Positions 5,618-14,215 of a stretch of 36,994 nt of DNA are shown one piece after another. This DNA comes from a virus: the IMG/VR virus record IMGVR_UViG_3300030117_002013, positions 1 to 36,994 of that record; one strand, 5' to 3'. Position 1 is the first letter of the stretch, and each line of letters starts with the position of its first letter. The notes beneath the pieces are model-generated. The model saw only the letters and a list, made by a program, of their open reading frames with translations. It ran no database searches and was not told where the DNA came from. A program made the translations under genes and the position numbers.

Positions 5618-5812
5618 GTGTCTTATTACTCATTTAGTAGCTCTCTTCCTAAAAAGCTTTATGTTATTAAGATTTCTGATTCTAATTCTGAACCAGGAGT
5701 CAGGACTGAATTAATTACTGCTACTTCTGCAAAGAAAGCAGTAGAAAAAGCTAGACATCAATGGCCTGAAGCAGAAGGAATGATGGTGGTTGATAGTAGA
5801 GATTTGATATGA
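5618..5812 (+). CDS. Small protein of unknown function (64 aa), GTG start
   Basis: It starts with GTG directly after the preceding TAA and ends in an ATGA overlap with the RNA polymerase gene (5809-5812). The sequence has a strand-helix-strand look (LYVIKISDSN, then AKKAVEKARHQWPEA and MMVVDSRDLI), which fits a small mixed fold of the kind seen in short phage proteins. No family is recognised. The tight coupling suggests co-translation with the polymerase. Confidence 0.75.
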   Translation: MSYYSFSSSLPKKLYVIKISDSNSEPGVRTELITATSAKKAVEKARHQWPEAEGMMVVDSRDLI

Positions 5813-8211
5813 ATCCAGCCCAGATTCAGATTCAAATAGAAAACGAAATGGAGTCAAGAGGCATTGATTCCTACCGTAAAAAAATACAAACAAACATTGA
5901 GAAGGGAAGAGCTTCAGACAATAGCTATGCAGTTCATCTGATTAAGGCAGGCTTACAACCTTTGTCTGACGAAATACAAAAATTTGTTGATAGAGCTTGG
6001 AGAGGTAAGCCAGGTCCAAAAGCTATTTCTGCTAAAATCCTTCAACAATTTCCTAATCCAGATGTAGTTGCATACATCACTTGGAAAGCTGTACTTGATT
6101 TAGTTAGTAGTGAAAAAGCTACTGCTACTGCTGTATCTATTAAGATTGGAAGTCTTCTTGAAGATGAACTTAGGTTTTCTGTCTTTGAACAGAAAGATCC
6201 TAACTTTTTTAATACCTTAAAAAATCACATATCAGATACCAAGCATCCAGGGTATAGACGAACCATGATGCTTGGTCATATGCGTAATTATGGGTATGAG
6301 TTTGAAAAGTGGAGTAAAGAAGACAAGTTAAGAGTTGGATTAAAACTCATTGAATTATTAATGCACTCAGTTGGCCTAGTAAAGATGGCAACTAGAGGAA
6401 ACTTCCATAACAAAACAAGAAAGACCTACCTTGAATTTACAGAGGAGGCTATGAACTGGATAAAGAGACAAAAGAGCAGCAGATTAGCTGCTTATCCTTT
6501 GCTAATGCCTTGTCTGATTAAACCTAGAGACTGGCCTGATGGTGGTTTCTATTCAGAAAGGTTGAGAAGAATCAAGGAAGTAAAAACTGCTGACACTATT
6601 TATCTAAATGATTTAAGGAATAAGAAACCAACAGCTTTTTATGAAGCTCTTAATGCGTTGCAAAGTACGGAATGGGGAGTTAATGAAAAGGTTTTAGAGA
6701 TTGCTAATTACTGTTGGAATACAAATACTTCTGTTGGTTGCTTGATAGATGCTGAACCTGAACCTTTACCACCTAAACCATTTGACATAGCAAAGAATGA
6801 AGTTGCTAGGAAGAAATGGAGAAGAGAAGCTTCTATTATCCATGACCTAAATGCACATAACAGGGCTAAACGTTTTCAGTGTCTGATGATGCTTGATACA
6901 GGTGAAAAGTTTAGCGATGGTTCTTTTTGGCATGTAGCACAAGCTGATTTCACAGGACGACTTTATTCAGTCTCTGGTACCTTTAATCCTCAGACAACAG
7001 ATTTATCTAGGGGTCTTCATCACTTTAAAGAAGGAGGTCCAATTAAGAATAAAAAAGATGCTGACTGGTTAGGTATTGCTGGAGCAAATCACTGGGGATT
7101 GAGCAAAAAAAGCTTTGAAGAAAGAATTGAATGGGCATATAACGAAGGAAAACATATAGCTATAGATGTAGCTGGTAATCCTGAAGGATATGTAGGTCTT
7201 TGGTCTAAAGCTGATGAACCTTTTCAATTCTTTGCTTGGTGTCTTGAGTGGAATCAGTATCACGAAGAAGGATTTGGTTTCATTAGCCGTCATCCTGTGT
7301 TGCTTGATGGTAGTAATAATGGATTTCAACATTTTGCTGCTTTAACGCTTGATAAAGATCTTGCCACCTCTGTTAATCTTCTTGCTTCTGAAGAACCACA
7401 AGATCTATATGACGATATAAGAACAAACTTAATACTTAATCTTGAAAATAGTGATAGTAATTATGCAAAAGATTGGTTTAATCACAAGGAATTAATCACA
7501 AGGAAACTAGTTAAAAAGCCTGTAATGATGATTCCTTATAGTGGAACTGTTTATGGTATAGCTAATACTGTAAAAGATTATGTTGTAAAAGAAAAGATAG
7601 AATTTCCTTGGGGTTCAGATAGTTTTAAACATTATCATTCTCTTGCTATAAATATAAAAGAATCAGTAGATAATATATGTCCTACTGCATCTAAGATTAT
7701 GAATTATTTAAATAAAATTGCTAGATGTTTTGCCAAAGAAGGTAAAGCAATAGAATGGACAACACCTTCTGGTTTTTTTGTTAAACAAAGTTATTTTACT
7801 ACTAAACGTAAAAGAATAGAGACTAAGCTCGGTTACAGCAGAATAGATATATCACTTCAAGAAAATACAAGCCAGATAAATAAAAAGAAAACAACACAAA
7901 GCTTTCCTGCTAATTTTATTCATAGTTTAGATGCTGCTAATGTTCATTTAGCATTACAAAAAGCAAAAGCAAAAGGATTAAATCAATTTACAACTATCCA
8001 TGATTGTTTTGGTGCTCCTGCTTCAGATATAGAAGATTTTATTAACTGTGCTAAAGAAAGTTTTGTAGAGATTTATCAAGACTATGTGTTAGATGAATTA
8101 TATAACCAAGCAGCCAAACAATTAAAAGATCCTAGTAAATTACCATCACCACTAGATATGGGAGAATTACATATTAATGAAGTTATGTTTTCTCCTTATG
8201 TATTTTCTTGA
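5809..8211 (+). CDS. Single-subunit DNA-directed RNA polymerase (T7 gp1-like)
   Basis: This enzyme would transcribe the middle and late phage genes from phage promoters. The 800 residues compare with 883 in T7. Motif A is LLDGSNNGFQHF with catalytic D500. Motif B starts R565 with K569 and Y577 at the exact spacing of T7 R627, K631 and Y639. Motif C is TIHDCFG with H731 and D732. The N-terminal region is shorter than in T7, and the stretch around GYRRTMMLGHM and the segment RFQCLMML are typical. It overlaps the preceding gene by ATGA. I could not define a repeated phage promoter by eye, so its recognition sequence is unknown. Confidence 0.97.
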   Translation: MNPAQIQIQIENEMESRGIDSYRKKIQTNIEKGRASDNSYAVHLIKAGLQPLSDEIQKFVDRAWRGKPGPKAISAKILQQFPNPDVVAYITWKAVLDLVSSEKATATAVSIKIGSLLEDELRFSVFEQKDPNFFNTLKNHISDTKHPGYRRTMMLGHMRNYGYEFEKWSKEDKLRVGLKLIELLMHSVGLVKMATRGNFHNKTRKTYLEFTEEAMNWIKRQKSSRLAAYPLLMPCLIKPRDWPDGGFYSERLRRIKEVKTADTIYLNDLRNKKPTAFYEALNALQSTEWGVNEKVLEIANYCWNTNTSVGCLIDAEPEPLPPKPFDIAKNEVARKKWRREASIIHDLNAHNRAKRFQCLMMLDTGEKFSDGSFWHVAQADFTGRLYSVSGTFNPQTTDLSRGLHHFKEGGPIKNKKDADWLGIAGANHWGLSKKSFEERIEWAYNEGKHIAIDVAGNPEGYVGLWSKADEPFQFFAWCLEWNQYHEEGFGFISRHPVLLDGSNNGFQHFAALTLDKDLATSVNLLASEEPQDLYDDIRTNLILNLENSDSNYAKDWFNHKELITRKLVKKPVMMIPYSGTVYGIANTVKDYVVKEKIEFPWGSDSFKHYHSLAINIKESVDNICPTASKIMNYLNKIARCFAKEGKAIEWTTPSGFFVKQSYFTTKRKRIETKLGYSRIDISLQENTSQINKKKTTQSFPANFIHSLDAANVHLALQKAKAKGLNQFTTIHDCFGAPASDIEDFINCAKESFVEIYQDYVLDELYNQAAKQLKDPSKLPSPLDMGELHINEVMFSPYVFS

Positions 8212-8318
8212 AGAGGAGTGACAAGGGACAAAAGAACAGTAATATAAATCTTACGCATGATAGACCTTCAAGGCTTTCAAGCGATTACAACCGAAAAACT
8301 ACTACCAGATTCTCACAA
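8212..8318 (+). other. Gap between RNA polymerase and SSB with a possible leader peptide
   Basis: These 107 bases hold a Shine-Dalgarno-like AAGAGGAG directly after the polymerase stop. A 21-codon frame opens with an ATG near 8257 (MIDLQGFQAI...) and ends in an ATGA overlap with the ssDNA-binding protein start at 8319. It may be only a spacer. The frame of the next gene also extends back to a TTG at 8208, which I consider less likely as a start. Confidence 0.3.
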
Positions 8319-8951
8319 ATGACTCTTAAATCTGAAGTCCTAAGTGTTACTACACCACTTTGTAAATTTCAATTCGCATGGCTTGTAGAACCAGACACAA
8401 AATTTGATCCTATGGGGGAGTGGAGAATCACTTGCCTTATTGACCCAGAAGATTCAGAAGACATTGCTAATCAATTAGGAGGTCTTCTTGATAGATGGAA
8501 AGCACAACTAAAAGCTGCTAATCCAAGTAAAAAATATAAACTTGCTCAACTTCCTTGGGGTTTTGAAGAAGTTACTGATGGAGGTGAGACTAAGCCTTAC
8601 TTCAAGATAAAAGCTAAGACAAAGGTAGGTGGAAGCAGACCTGATGGAACTGTTTGGAAGAACAGAGCACCAGCTTTATTTAATGCTGATGGTTCTGTTA
8701 TGTCTGACAGTCAAAAGACCATAGTTAATAAGTGTGGTCCAGGTACTACAGGACAGGTAAATCTTCGTTGTAGTGGATGGGAAACAGCTGCTTTTGGAGT
8801 TGGAATTAAGATTCAGATAGAAGCTGTGATGATTAAAAATCACGTTGAATATGCAAGAAGTGCAACTGGATATGGCTTTCAAACAGAAGAAACACAGGAG
8901 CAAAGTCAGCAATTCCAAACTACAACAGCCGTTGCAGCAGACGAGTTCTAA
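8319..8951 (+). CDS. Single-stranded DNA-binding protein (T7 gp2.5-like)
   Basis: This protein would coat ssDNA and coordinate replication and recombination. From the ATG at 8319 it is 210 residues (T7 gp2.5 has 232). The N-terminal part (CKFQFAWLVEPDTKFDPMGEWRI) and the middle (YFKIKAKTK, then GQVNLRCSGWE and GVGIKIQIEAVMI) read as an OB-fold with many strands. The C terminus is Gln/Glu/Thr-rich and ends ADEF; a C-terminal Phe is essential in T7 gp2.5, although this tail is less acidic. An upstream in-frame TTG at 8208 would add 37 unconserved-looking residues. It lies between RNA polymerase and endonuclease I as in T7. Confidence 0.85.
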   Translation: MTLKSEVLSVTTPLCKFQFAWLVEPDTKFDPMGEWRITCLIDPEDSEDIANQLGGLLDRWKAQLKAANPSKKYKLAQLPWGFEEVTDGGETKPYFKIKAKTKVGGSRPDGTVWKNRAPALFNADGSVMSDSQKTIVNKCGPGTTGQVNLRCSGWETAAFGVGIKIQIEAVMIKNHVEYARSATGYGFQTEETQEQSQQFQTTTAVAADEF

Positions 8952-9315
8952 ACAAAAGTACAGAAGCAAATTTGAAGCTGGAATTGCCGCTACCCTACTT
9001 AAAAAGAAAGTTGCCTTTAGTTATGAATCCCTGGATCTTAAGTACATCATCAGTAGCACTTACAAGCCTGATTTTATTCTCAACCAAAATGGGATCATCA
9101 TTGAAACCAAAGGTTATTTGTCAAAAGAAGACAGAAGAAAAATGGTTGCGGTTAAGGCGGCAAATCCCAGTTTAGATATACGTTTCTGTTTCCAAAACGC
9201 TAAGACAAAACTTAGCAGAGGTAAAAAGAAGAGTCTTTCTTATGGTCAATGGGCTACTAAGAATGGCTTCCTCTGGTGTGAAAAATCTATCCCTTCTGAC
9301 TGGTACACAACATGA
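8845..9315 (+). CDS. Endonuclease I, Holliday-junction resolvase (T7 gp3-like)
   Basis: It would resolve branched DNA and help degrade host DNA. With the first ATG the product is 156 residues (T7 gp3: 149). The PD-(D/E)XK active-site residues are visible: E44 in YRSKFE, D76 in YKPDF, E87 and K89 in IIETKG, matching T7 E20, D55, E65 and K67. The segment LDIRFCFQNAKTKL and the end IPSDWYT also match. The frame overlaps the SSB gene by 107 bases from 8845; ATG at 8872 (MAFKQKKH) is an alternative start that shortens the overlap. Its stop overlaps the next start by ATGA. Confidence 0.93.
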   Translation: MNMQEVQLDMAFKQKKHRSKVSNSKLQQPLQQTSSKQKYRSKFEAGIAATLLKKKVAFSYESLDLKYIISSTYKPDFILNQNGIIIETKGYLSKEDRRKMVAVKAANPSLDIRFCFQNAKTKLSRGKKKSLSYGQWATKNGFLWCEKSIPSDWYTT

Positions 9316-9560
9316 TCACAGGTATGAAACACATCAGTGTTAAAGGTGGTAAGCAATTCCTTCTTGAAGACTTTGAACTTATTCAAAATAAAGATCGTGC
9401 TGGTAGTAATGGCAAAAACATTAAATGTCCTCACTGTGAAAAAGTTGAAAGGATTTACAACCTCAAATGGAAGATAAAAACCTGCAAGTTCTGCTTGGTT
9501 AAAGTCACTAAAAAAGAGTGGCTAATTGATCAACTAGATACTTGGAGAACACCAAGGTGA
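9312..9560 (+). CDS. Small zinc-ribbon protein (82 aa)
   Basis: CPHC and CKFC knuckles (near residues 39-42 and 59-62) form a zinc ribbon in a basic protein, a likely nucleic-acid-binding module. The first ATG is in an ATGA overlap with the endonuclease stop; a second Met four codons on is possible. It sits among replication genes between endonuclease I and primase-helicase. No specific family is recognised. Confidence 0.75.
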   Translation: MITGMKHISVKGGKQFLLEDFELIQNKDRAGSNGKNIKCPHCEKVERIYNLKWKIKTCKFCLVKVTKKEWLIDQLDTWRTPR

Positions 9561-9676
9561 ATACAAAAGAACGGGTTGAGTTTGCAGAACAAAGAATCAA
9601 AGAACTTCAACTCTTAGTTCAACAATGGAAAGAAAATGACAGAAAACAAGTACGTCAAAAAAGAACCTTGTCCTGA
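9557..9676 (+). CDS. Possible very small helical protein (39 aa), GTG start
   Basis: GTG at 9557 overlaps the preceding stop by GTGA and the frame runs to TGA at 9674-9676, overlapping the first 41 bases of the primase gene. The product (MNTKERVEFAEQRIKELQLL and on) is a single charged helix, possibly a coiled coil. From memory similar short helices with a RIKELQLL motif occur in cyanophages. Its short length and long overlap keep the call tentative. Confidence 0.45.
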   Translation: MNTKERVEFAEQRIKELQLLVQQWKENDRKQVRQKRTLS

Positions 9677-11252
9677 ATGTGGCAGTAAAGATAATCTTGC
9701 TGTCTATTCAGATGGTCATGCTTTCTGTTTTGGTTGCAGTTACAGAAGACCTGCTCCAACAGAAAAGAAACACAAACGAAAAACCTATTACTCACCTAGC
9801 CCAGTGACTTCACCATTAATTAAATTCGTCACCCCAAAAGAATTTCCCAAGCGTGGTATCTCAGAAGAAACTGCTAAGTTTTTTGGCTATGGAACTGCTG
9901 AACATAATGGTCAACCAGTACAAGTTGCTACTTATGAAGATCAATTAGGTAGACCAACTGCACAACATGTCAGATTTCAAAACAAAAGATTTATCTGGGT
10001 AGGTGATTGTAAAAACGTACAACTATGGGGGCAAAACAAATGGAGGAATCACGGTAATTACGGAAATATATTTTGCGTTATTACTGAAGGTGAAATAGAT
10101 GCAATGAGTATTAGTCAAATACAAGGCAATAAATATCCTGTTGTTTCCCTTCCTTCTGGTGCTCCTTCTGCTAATAAGTATCTAGCTGCAAATTTAAAAT
10201 GGCTGAATCAATTTTCCAGAATTGTTCTTTGCTTCGATTCAGATGAACCTGGAGAAAAAGCAGCAGAGAAAGCAATTGAAATATTACCTGCTGGAAAAGC
10301 AGCTATATGCAGACTTCCAAGAAAAGATGCTAATGAAATGCTCCTCGCAGATGAGGCAGAAGAACTTAAAAGTCTGCTGTGGAAGGCAACACCTGTTAGA
10401 CCGGATAGCATCCTCAACGCAAAAGACTTATGGGAAGAATTAACTAAAGAAGGTACAAGTTCTGTTTGTCCTTTTCCTTATCCACAATTAGATCAATTTA
10501 CTAGAGGCTTTAGAAAAAGCCAGATGGTGACAATAGCAGCAGGATCAGGAACAGGAAAAAGCACAATTTGTAGAGAATTTGCCCACCATTTTTTAAAGAA
10601 TAAACTAACTGTTGGTTATATCGCATTAGAAGAATCAGTCCAAAGAACTATGCAGGGAATCTTAGGCATAGAATTAAACAAGCCGCTGCATTTAGAAGAT
10701 AACATTGAAGATATAGATGAACTAAAAGTAGCTTTTGATAGATTATTTGGTACAGAAAAGCTCTTTCTTTATGACCATTTTGGCAGCTTAGATCCAGATA
10801 GATTAATAGAACAGATTCAATACATGGCTACAGCTGAAGGAGTTGATGTAGTTATCTTGGATCATCTAACAATTGTGGTCAGTGGTTTAGCTGATGTAGA
10901 TGAGAGAAGAGCAATAGATATTACCTGCACAAAACTTAGACAGGTGGTTGAAAGTACTGGTGTTGCTTTAATTCTTGTAAGTCATCTAAGAAGACCACAA
11001 GGTATTTCTCATGAGCAAGGACAACAGGTAAGTACTTCTGATTTAAGAGGTAGTTCTGCCATTCTTCAGTTAAGTGACTTATGTATATCTGCTGAAAGAA
11101 ACCAACAAGGAGACCCTGGTGAAAGGTCAGAACTACAACTAAGAGTTTTAAAAAACAGGCATACAGGGATGACTGGCCCCGTAGATAAGCTTCTCTACGA
11201 TTCAAATACTGGCCGTCTTTCTATTCCTATGTCTACTTATTTTGGTACTTAA
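9636..11252 (+). CDS. Bifunctional DNA primase-helicase (T7 gp4-like)
   Basis: It would unwind the replication fork and make RNA primers. The 538 residues (T7: 566) contain a four-cysteine zinc motif (C12, C15, C31, C34), TOPRIM motifs TEGEIDA (150-156) and DSDEP (201-205), a RecA-like helicase Walker A GSGTGKS (303-309), Walker B VVILDH (405-410) and SHLRRP. The C terminus ends in LSIPMSTYFGT and lacks the acidic tail through which T7 gp4 contacts the T7 DNA polymerase. In T7 the DNA polymerase gene lies downstream of gp4; here the exonuclease starts two bases after the stop. Confidence 0.96.
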   Translation: MTENKYVKKEPCPECGSKDNLAVYSDGHAFCFGCSYRRPAPTEKKHKRKTYYSPSPVTSPLIKFVTPKEFPKRGISEETAKFFGYGTAEHNGQPVQVATYEDQLGRPTAQHVRFQNKRFIWVGDCKNVQLWGQNKWRNHGNYGNIFCVITEGEIDAMSISQIQGNKYPVVSLPSGAPSANKYLAANLKWLNQFSRIVLCFDSDEPGEKAAEKAIEILPAGKAAICRLPRKDANEMLLADEAEELKSLLWKATPVRPDSILNAKDLWEELTKEGTSSVCPFPYPQLDQFTRGFRKSQMVTIAAGSGTGKSTICREFAHHFLKNKLTVGYIALEESVQRTMQGILGIELNKPLHLEDNIEDIDELKVAFDRLFGTEKLFLYDHFGSLDPDRLIEQIQYMATAEGVDVVILDHLTIVVSGLADVDERRAIDITCTKLRQVVESTGVALILVSHLRRPQGISHEQGQQVSTSDLRGSSAILQLSDLCISAERNQQGDPGERSELQLRVLKNRHTGMTGPVDKLLYDSNTGRLSIPMSTYFGT

Positions 11253-11254
11253 TT

Positions 11255-11986
11255 ATGACCTTATTAATTGATGCTGACTGGTTAATTTATTCTTCCTGCT
11301 GCAGCTGTGAACAAGACATTAAATGGGATGACAACCTACATACTCTTCACTGTGATGAAAGAGACATCCATGAAATGATTGATGGAAGAGTTGAGTACTA
11401 CCAAAAGATTGCAGAAGATGATGATGATCCAGTGATGTGTTTTACTCAGTATCCAACCTTTAGACACACTATCTTTCCTGACTACAAAGCCAATAGAAAA
11501 AACAAACGTAAACCATTAGCTCTTTATGCAATGGTTGAACAGATTAGACAGAGATATAAGTCAGAAAGTTATACAGGATTAGAAGGTGATGATGTAATGG
11601 CTTTACTTGCTACATCTAAAAAATATCCTAATCCAGTTATTGTTTCTCCTGATAAAGATATGAGGTCTGTTCCTTGTACTCTTCTAGCTAATGATGACAT
11701 GGAATTAATAACCAAGAAAAAAGCAGATAGACACTGGATGATTCAAGCCTTAACAGGAGATTCAACTGATAATTACAAAGGCATTATTGGTTGTGGTCCT
11801 GTTACTGCTGAAAAAATTCTTGGTGAAGCTAAAACTCTTCCTGATATGTGGGACAAAGTAGTCGCTGCATACGAAAAGAAAAAACAAACTTTTGCTGATG
11901 CAGTTCTTACTGCTCAACTAGCTCGCATACTCCGTAAAGGAGACTATGACTTTAAAACTCAAGAGGTAACACTATGGACTCCATAA
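11255..11986 (+). CDS. 5'-3' exonuclease, FEN-like (T7 gp6-like)
   Basis: It would remove primers and degrade host DNA. Visible motifs are LLIDADWLIYSS at the N terminus, GLEGDDVMA (about 109-117), SPDKDM and the helix-hairpin-helix-like GDSTDNYKGIIGCGPVTA, which carry the metal-binding aspartates of the 5' nuclease family. At 243 residues it is shorter than T7 gp6 (about 300). It begins two bases after the primase-helicase, with no DNA polymerase gene between or nearby, and overlaps the next gene by 13 bases. Confidence 0.92.
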   Translation: MTLLIDADWLIYSSCCSCEQDIKWDDNLHTLHCDERDIHEMIDGRVEYYQKIAEDDDDPVMCFTQYPTFRHTIFPDYKANRKNKRKPLALYAMVEQIRQRYKSESYTGLEGDDVMALLATSKKYPNPVIVSPDKDMRSVPCTLLANDDMELITKKKADRHWMIQALTGDSTDNYKGIIGCGPVTAEKILGEAKTLPDMWDKVVAAYEKKKQTFADAVLTAQLARILRKGDYDFKTQEVTLWTP

Positions 11987-12168
11987 ATCCTGATTACTAC
12001 AAAGGTTATGCAATACAACCTATTGATTACATCATGAAAAATAACTTAGGTTTTTGTGAAGGGAATGTAGTTAAATATATTTCTCGTTGGAACAAGAAAG
12101 GTGGTACAGAAGACTTAAGAAAAGCTATTAGGTATATAGAAATTCTTTTAGATAATGAAACCAATTAA
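11974..12168 (+). CDS. DUF3310 protein (64 aa)
   Basis: The whole protein is a DUF3310-type domain: NPDYYKG near the N terminus, PIDYI, then NVVKYISRW and EDLRKAIRYIEIL. The domain occurs in T7 gp1.7, a nucleotide-kinase protein, and stand-alone in many phages; the isolated domain has no settled activity. Its position after the nucleases fits a role in nucleotide or DNA metabolism. The ATG overlaps the end of the exonuclease gene. Confidence 0.9.
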   Translation: MDSINPDYYKGYAIQPIDYIMKNNLGFCEGNVVKYISRWNKKGGTEDLRKAIRYIEILLDNETN

Positions 12169-12195
12169 CATATCTGTTATACTCTCTTCCTTAAA

Positions 12196-12414
12196 GTGAA
12201 CTACAATAATCCTGAACCCCTTTCTTTTCCTGTTTTATCTGATGAGTTAATTAACGCTCTGGATAGTCATTTTCCACAACGTCACCCAGATTTATCTTTT
12301 TCAGATAGGGAAGTTTGGTTTAAGGCTGGTCAAAGAGCTGTAGTTGATTACCTTATTGAACAACAAAACAGACAGAAAGAATCAATGCTCACTAACAACA
12401 TTCTGGAGAGTTAA
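12196..12414 (+). CDS. Small protein of unknown function (72 aa), GTG start
   Basis: A soluble protein with a proline-containing N terminus and a helical C-terminal half (DREVWFKAGQRAVVDYLIEQ). The GTG at 12196 follows CTTAAA and has no obvious Shine-Dalgarno. It lies between the DNA metabolism genes and the portal, where T7 has genes 6.5-7.3, several of them small virion or assembly proteins. I recognise no family. Confidence 0.75.
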   Translation: MNYNNPEPLSFPVLSDELINALDSHFPQRHPDLSFSDREVWFKAGQRAVVDYLIEQQNRQKESMLTNNILES

Positions 12415-12419
12415 TTCTG

Positions 12420-12623
12420 ATGTGTTTGCTAAAACCAAAAAAGCCACCATTGCCTGAAAAAATAGAAGCAGATTCAACACCAGAAAAAACAGCTAAAGCA
12501 GTTGTTATTGCAAAGAAAAGAAAAAGTGTTACCAAAACACCTAAAGGAAGAAGGGCTAGTGGTGGTAGTTCTTTGAGAATTCCTTCTTTAGGTTCTAGCT
12601 CTGGAAAGAATCTTAATTACTGA
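12420..12623 (+). CDS. Small basic protein, T7 gp7.3-like (tail assembly / host-range)
   Basis: The 67-residue product begins MCLLKPKKPPLPEK, is Lys/Pro-rich and ends GGSSLRIPSLGSSSGKNLNY. The Ser/Gly-rich C terminus with a final GxxLNY resembles the end of T7 gp7.3 (a small basic virion protein required for tail assembly), and it sits directly before the portal as gp7.3 does. GGAGAG upstream serves as ribosome-binding site. The assignment is by position and composition, not full alignment. Confidence 0.65.
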   Translation: MCLLKPKKPPLPEKIEADSTPEKTAKAVVIAKKRKSVTKTPKGRRASGGSSLRIPSLGSSSGKNLNY

Positions 12624-12631
12624 TTTTAATT

Positions 12632-14215
12632 ATGGATTATGCAACAGGTCAGACAGCAGTTGCTAGGTATGAACAAGGTCAAAGTGATAGATCTGCTTAT
12701 GACCGTGAAGCTAAGGATTGTTCTAAATTAACAATTCCTTACTTATATCCAGAAACTAATACTGGTAAACATACCAAGATAAAAACTCCCTTTCAAGCAG
12801 TTGGTGCTAGGGGAGTTAACTCTTTAGCAAGTAAACTTCTTATTGCTCTTCTGCCTCCAGGTACTCCATTTTTTAAACTCAGTATTGATAGTCTTGAGTT
12901 GATGAAAGAAGGACAGGAAGGATTAGAAACTGAAATAGATAAAGGTTTAAGAGTTATAGAAAATGCTTTGATGAATGAGATAGAAATATCTAATGACAGA
13001 GTTGCTTTATTTGAAGCTATTAAACATTTAATTGTTACTGGTAATGTCCTTCTTTATTTAACTGACAAAGGATTAAAGGTTTACCACCTCAATAAATATG
13101 TTTGTAAAAGAGATGACGTAGGAAATGTTTTAGAGATCATTACAAAAGAAACAGTACATGCAAAAGCTTTACCAGAAAAATTTGTAGAGCAGCTCAAGAA
13201 AAAAGAAAACTATGACGCTAAAGATTTCGAAGAAGAACTTGATGTATACACTTGTATAAAAAGAGAAGGAGATAAATTTATATGGCACCAAGAATGTAAA
13301 GGAGCAAAGATTCCTGGTACAGATGGAAACTCTAAGATTGATGTATCACCTTGGATCGTTCTTAGGTGGACAAGAAGAGATGGAGTTGATTATGGAGATT
13401 CATATGTCAGTGAGTACAAAGGAGATTTAATAAGTCTTGAGTCTTTGATGCAAGCAATCATTGAAGGAGCTGCTGCCTCTGCTAAGACCATATTTTTGGT
13501 CAATCCTAATGGTGTAACTAGAGCAGCAACTTTAGCAAAGGCTCCTAATGGTGCTATCCGTGAAGGTAATGCTGCTGATGTTTCTGTAATGCAGGTCAAT
13601 AAAGGTGCAGATTTTAATGTATCTTTTTCTGCTATTCAACGTATAGAAGGAAGACTTGAATATGCTTTCTTAATGGCTAGGTCAGTTCAAAGAGATGCTG
13701 AAAGAGTGACTGCTGCTGAAGTGTCAATGATGGCTAATGAATTAGAAAATAGTTTGGGTGGTATCTATTCAATTCTGACTCAAGAGTTTCAGCTTCCTTA
13801 TTTAAAGAGAAGGATGCATATGCTTACTCGTAGTGGTAAAGCTCCTAAGCTTCCAGAAAAAATAGTTAAACCTAAGATTGTTACTGGTCTTCAAGGATTA
13901 GGTAGAGGTAATGATAGAAATAAACTGATTGAATTTATTGGTACGGTTTCTCAAGCTTTAGGCCCAGATATAATGAGACAGTATATGAATGTTGACGAAG
14001 CAATTAAGAGGCTTGCTAATTCTATTGGTATTGATACTGCCAACCTAGTTAAATCTCAAGAAGAGATACAGGCAGAAATGCAAGCAATGCAACAGCAGCA
14101 ACTTATACAACATCTTGGGCCAGCTGCCTTGGGTTCTCCTTTAATGGACCCCCAGAAAAACGCTCAAGCACAACAACTAACGGAGCAATCTGATGCCAAC
14201 GAAGAAACAGCCTGA
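12632..14215 (+). CDS. Portal / head-tail connector protein (T7 gp8-like)
   Basis: It forms the dodecameric portal through which DNA enters and leaves the head. The 527 residues compare with 536 in T7. Recognisable segments are NSLASKLLIALLPPGTPFFKL near residue 62, VLRWTRRDGVDYGDSYV (about 242-258), the helical AERVTAAEVSMMANELE and the Gln-rich C terminus. It is the first large structural gene and overlaps the following small gene by 23 bases. Confidence 0.95.
   Translation: MDYATGQTAVARYEQGQSDRSAYDREAKDCSKLTIPYLYPETNTGKHTKIKTPFQAVGARGVNSLASKLLIALLPPGTPFFKLSIDSLELMKEGQEGLETEIDKGLRVIENALMNEIEISNDRVALFEAIKHLIVTGNVLLYLTDKGLKVYHLNKYVCKRDDVGNVLEIITKETVHAKALPEKFVEQLKKKENYDAKDFEEELDVYTCIKREGDKFIWHQECKGAKIPGTDGNSKIDVSPWIVLRWTRRDGVDYGDSYVSEYKGDLISLESLMQAIIEGAAASAKTIFLVNPNGVTRAATLAKAPNGAIREGNAADVSVMQVNKGADFNVSFSAIQRIEGRLEYAFLMARSVQRDAERVTAAEVSMMANELENSLGGIYSILTQEFQLPYLKRRMHMLTRSGKAPKLPEKIVKPKIVTGLQGLGRGNDRNKLIEFIGTVSQALGPDIMRQYMNVDEAIKRLANSIGIDTANLVKSQEEIQAEMQAMQQQQLIQHLGPAALGSPLMDPQKNAQAQQLTEQSDANEETA

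Noticed and set aside
7069-7332. Reverse-strand frame inside the RNA polymerase gene
   Set aside because: It overlaps conserved polymerase motifs in full and has no start context; a shadow frame. The same holds for reverse frames inside the portal, nozzle, primase-helicase and gp16-like genes.
8208-8318. TTG at 8208 as the start of the ssDNA-binding protein
   Set aside because: The added 37 residues look random and polar, the length fits the family better from 8319, and the ATG at 8319 is coupled to a short upstream frame.
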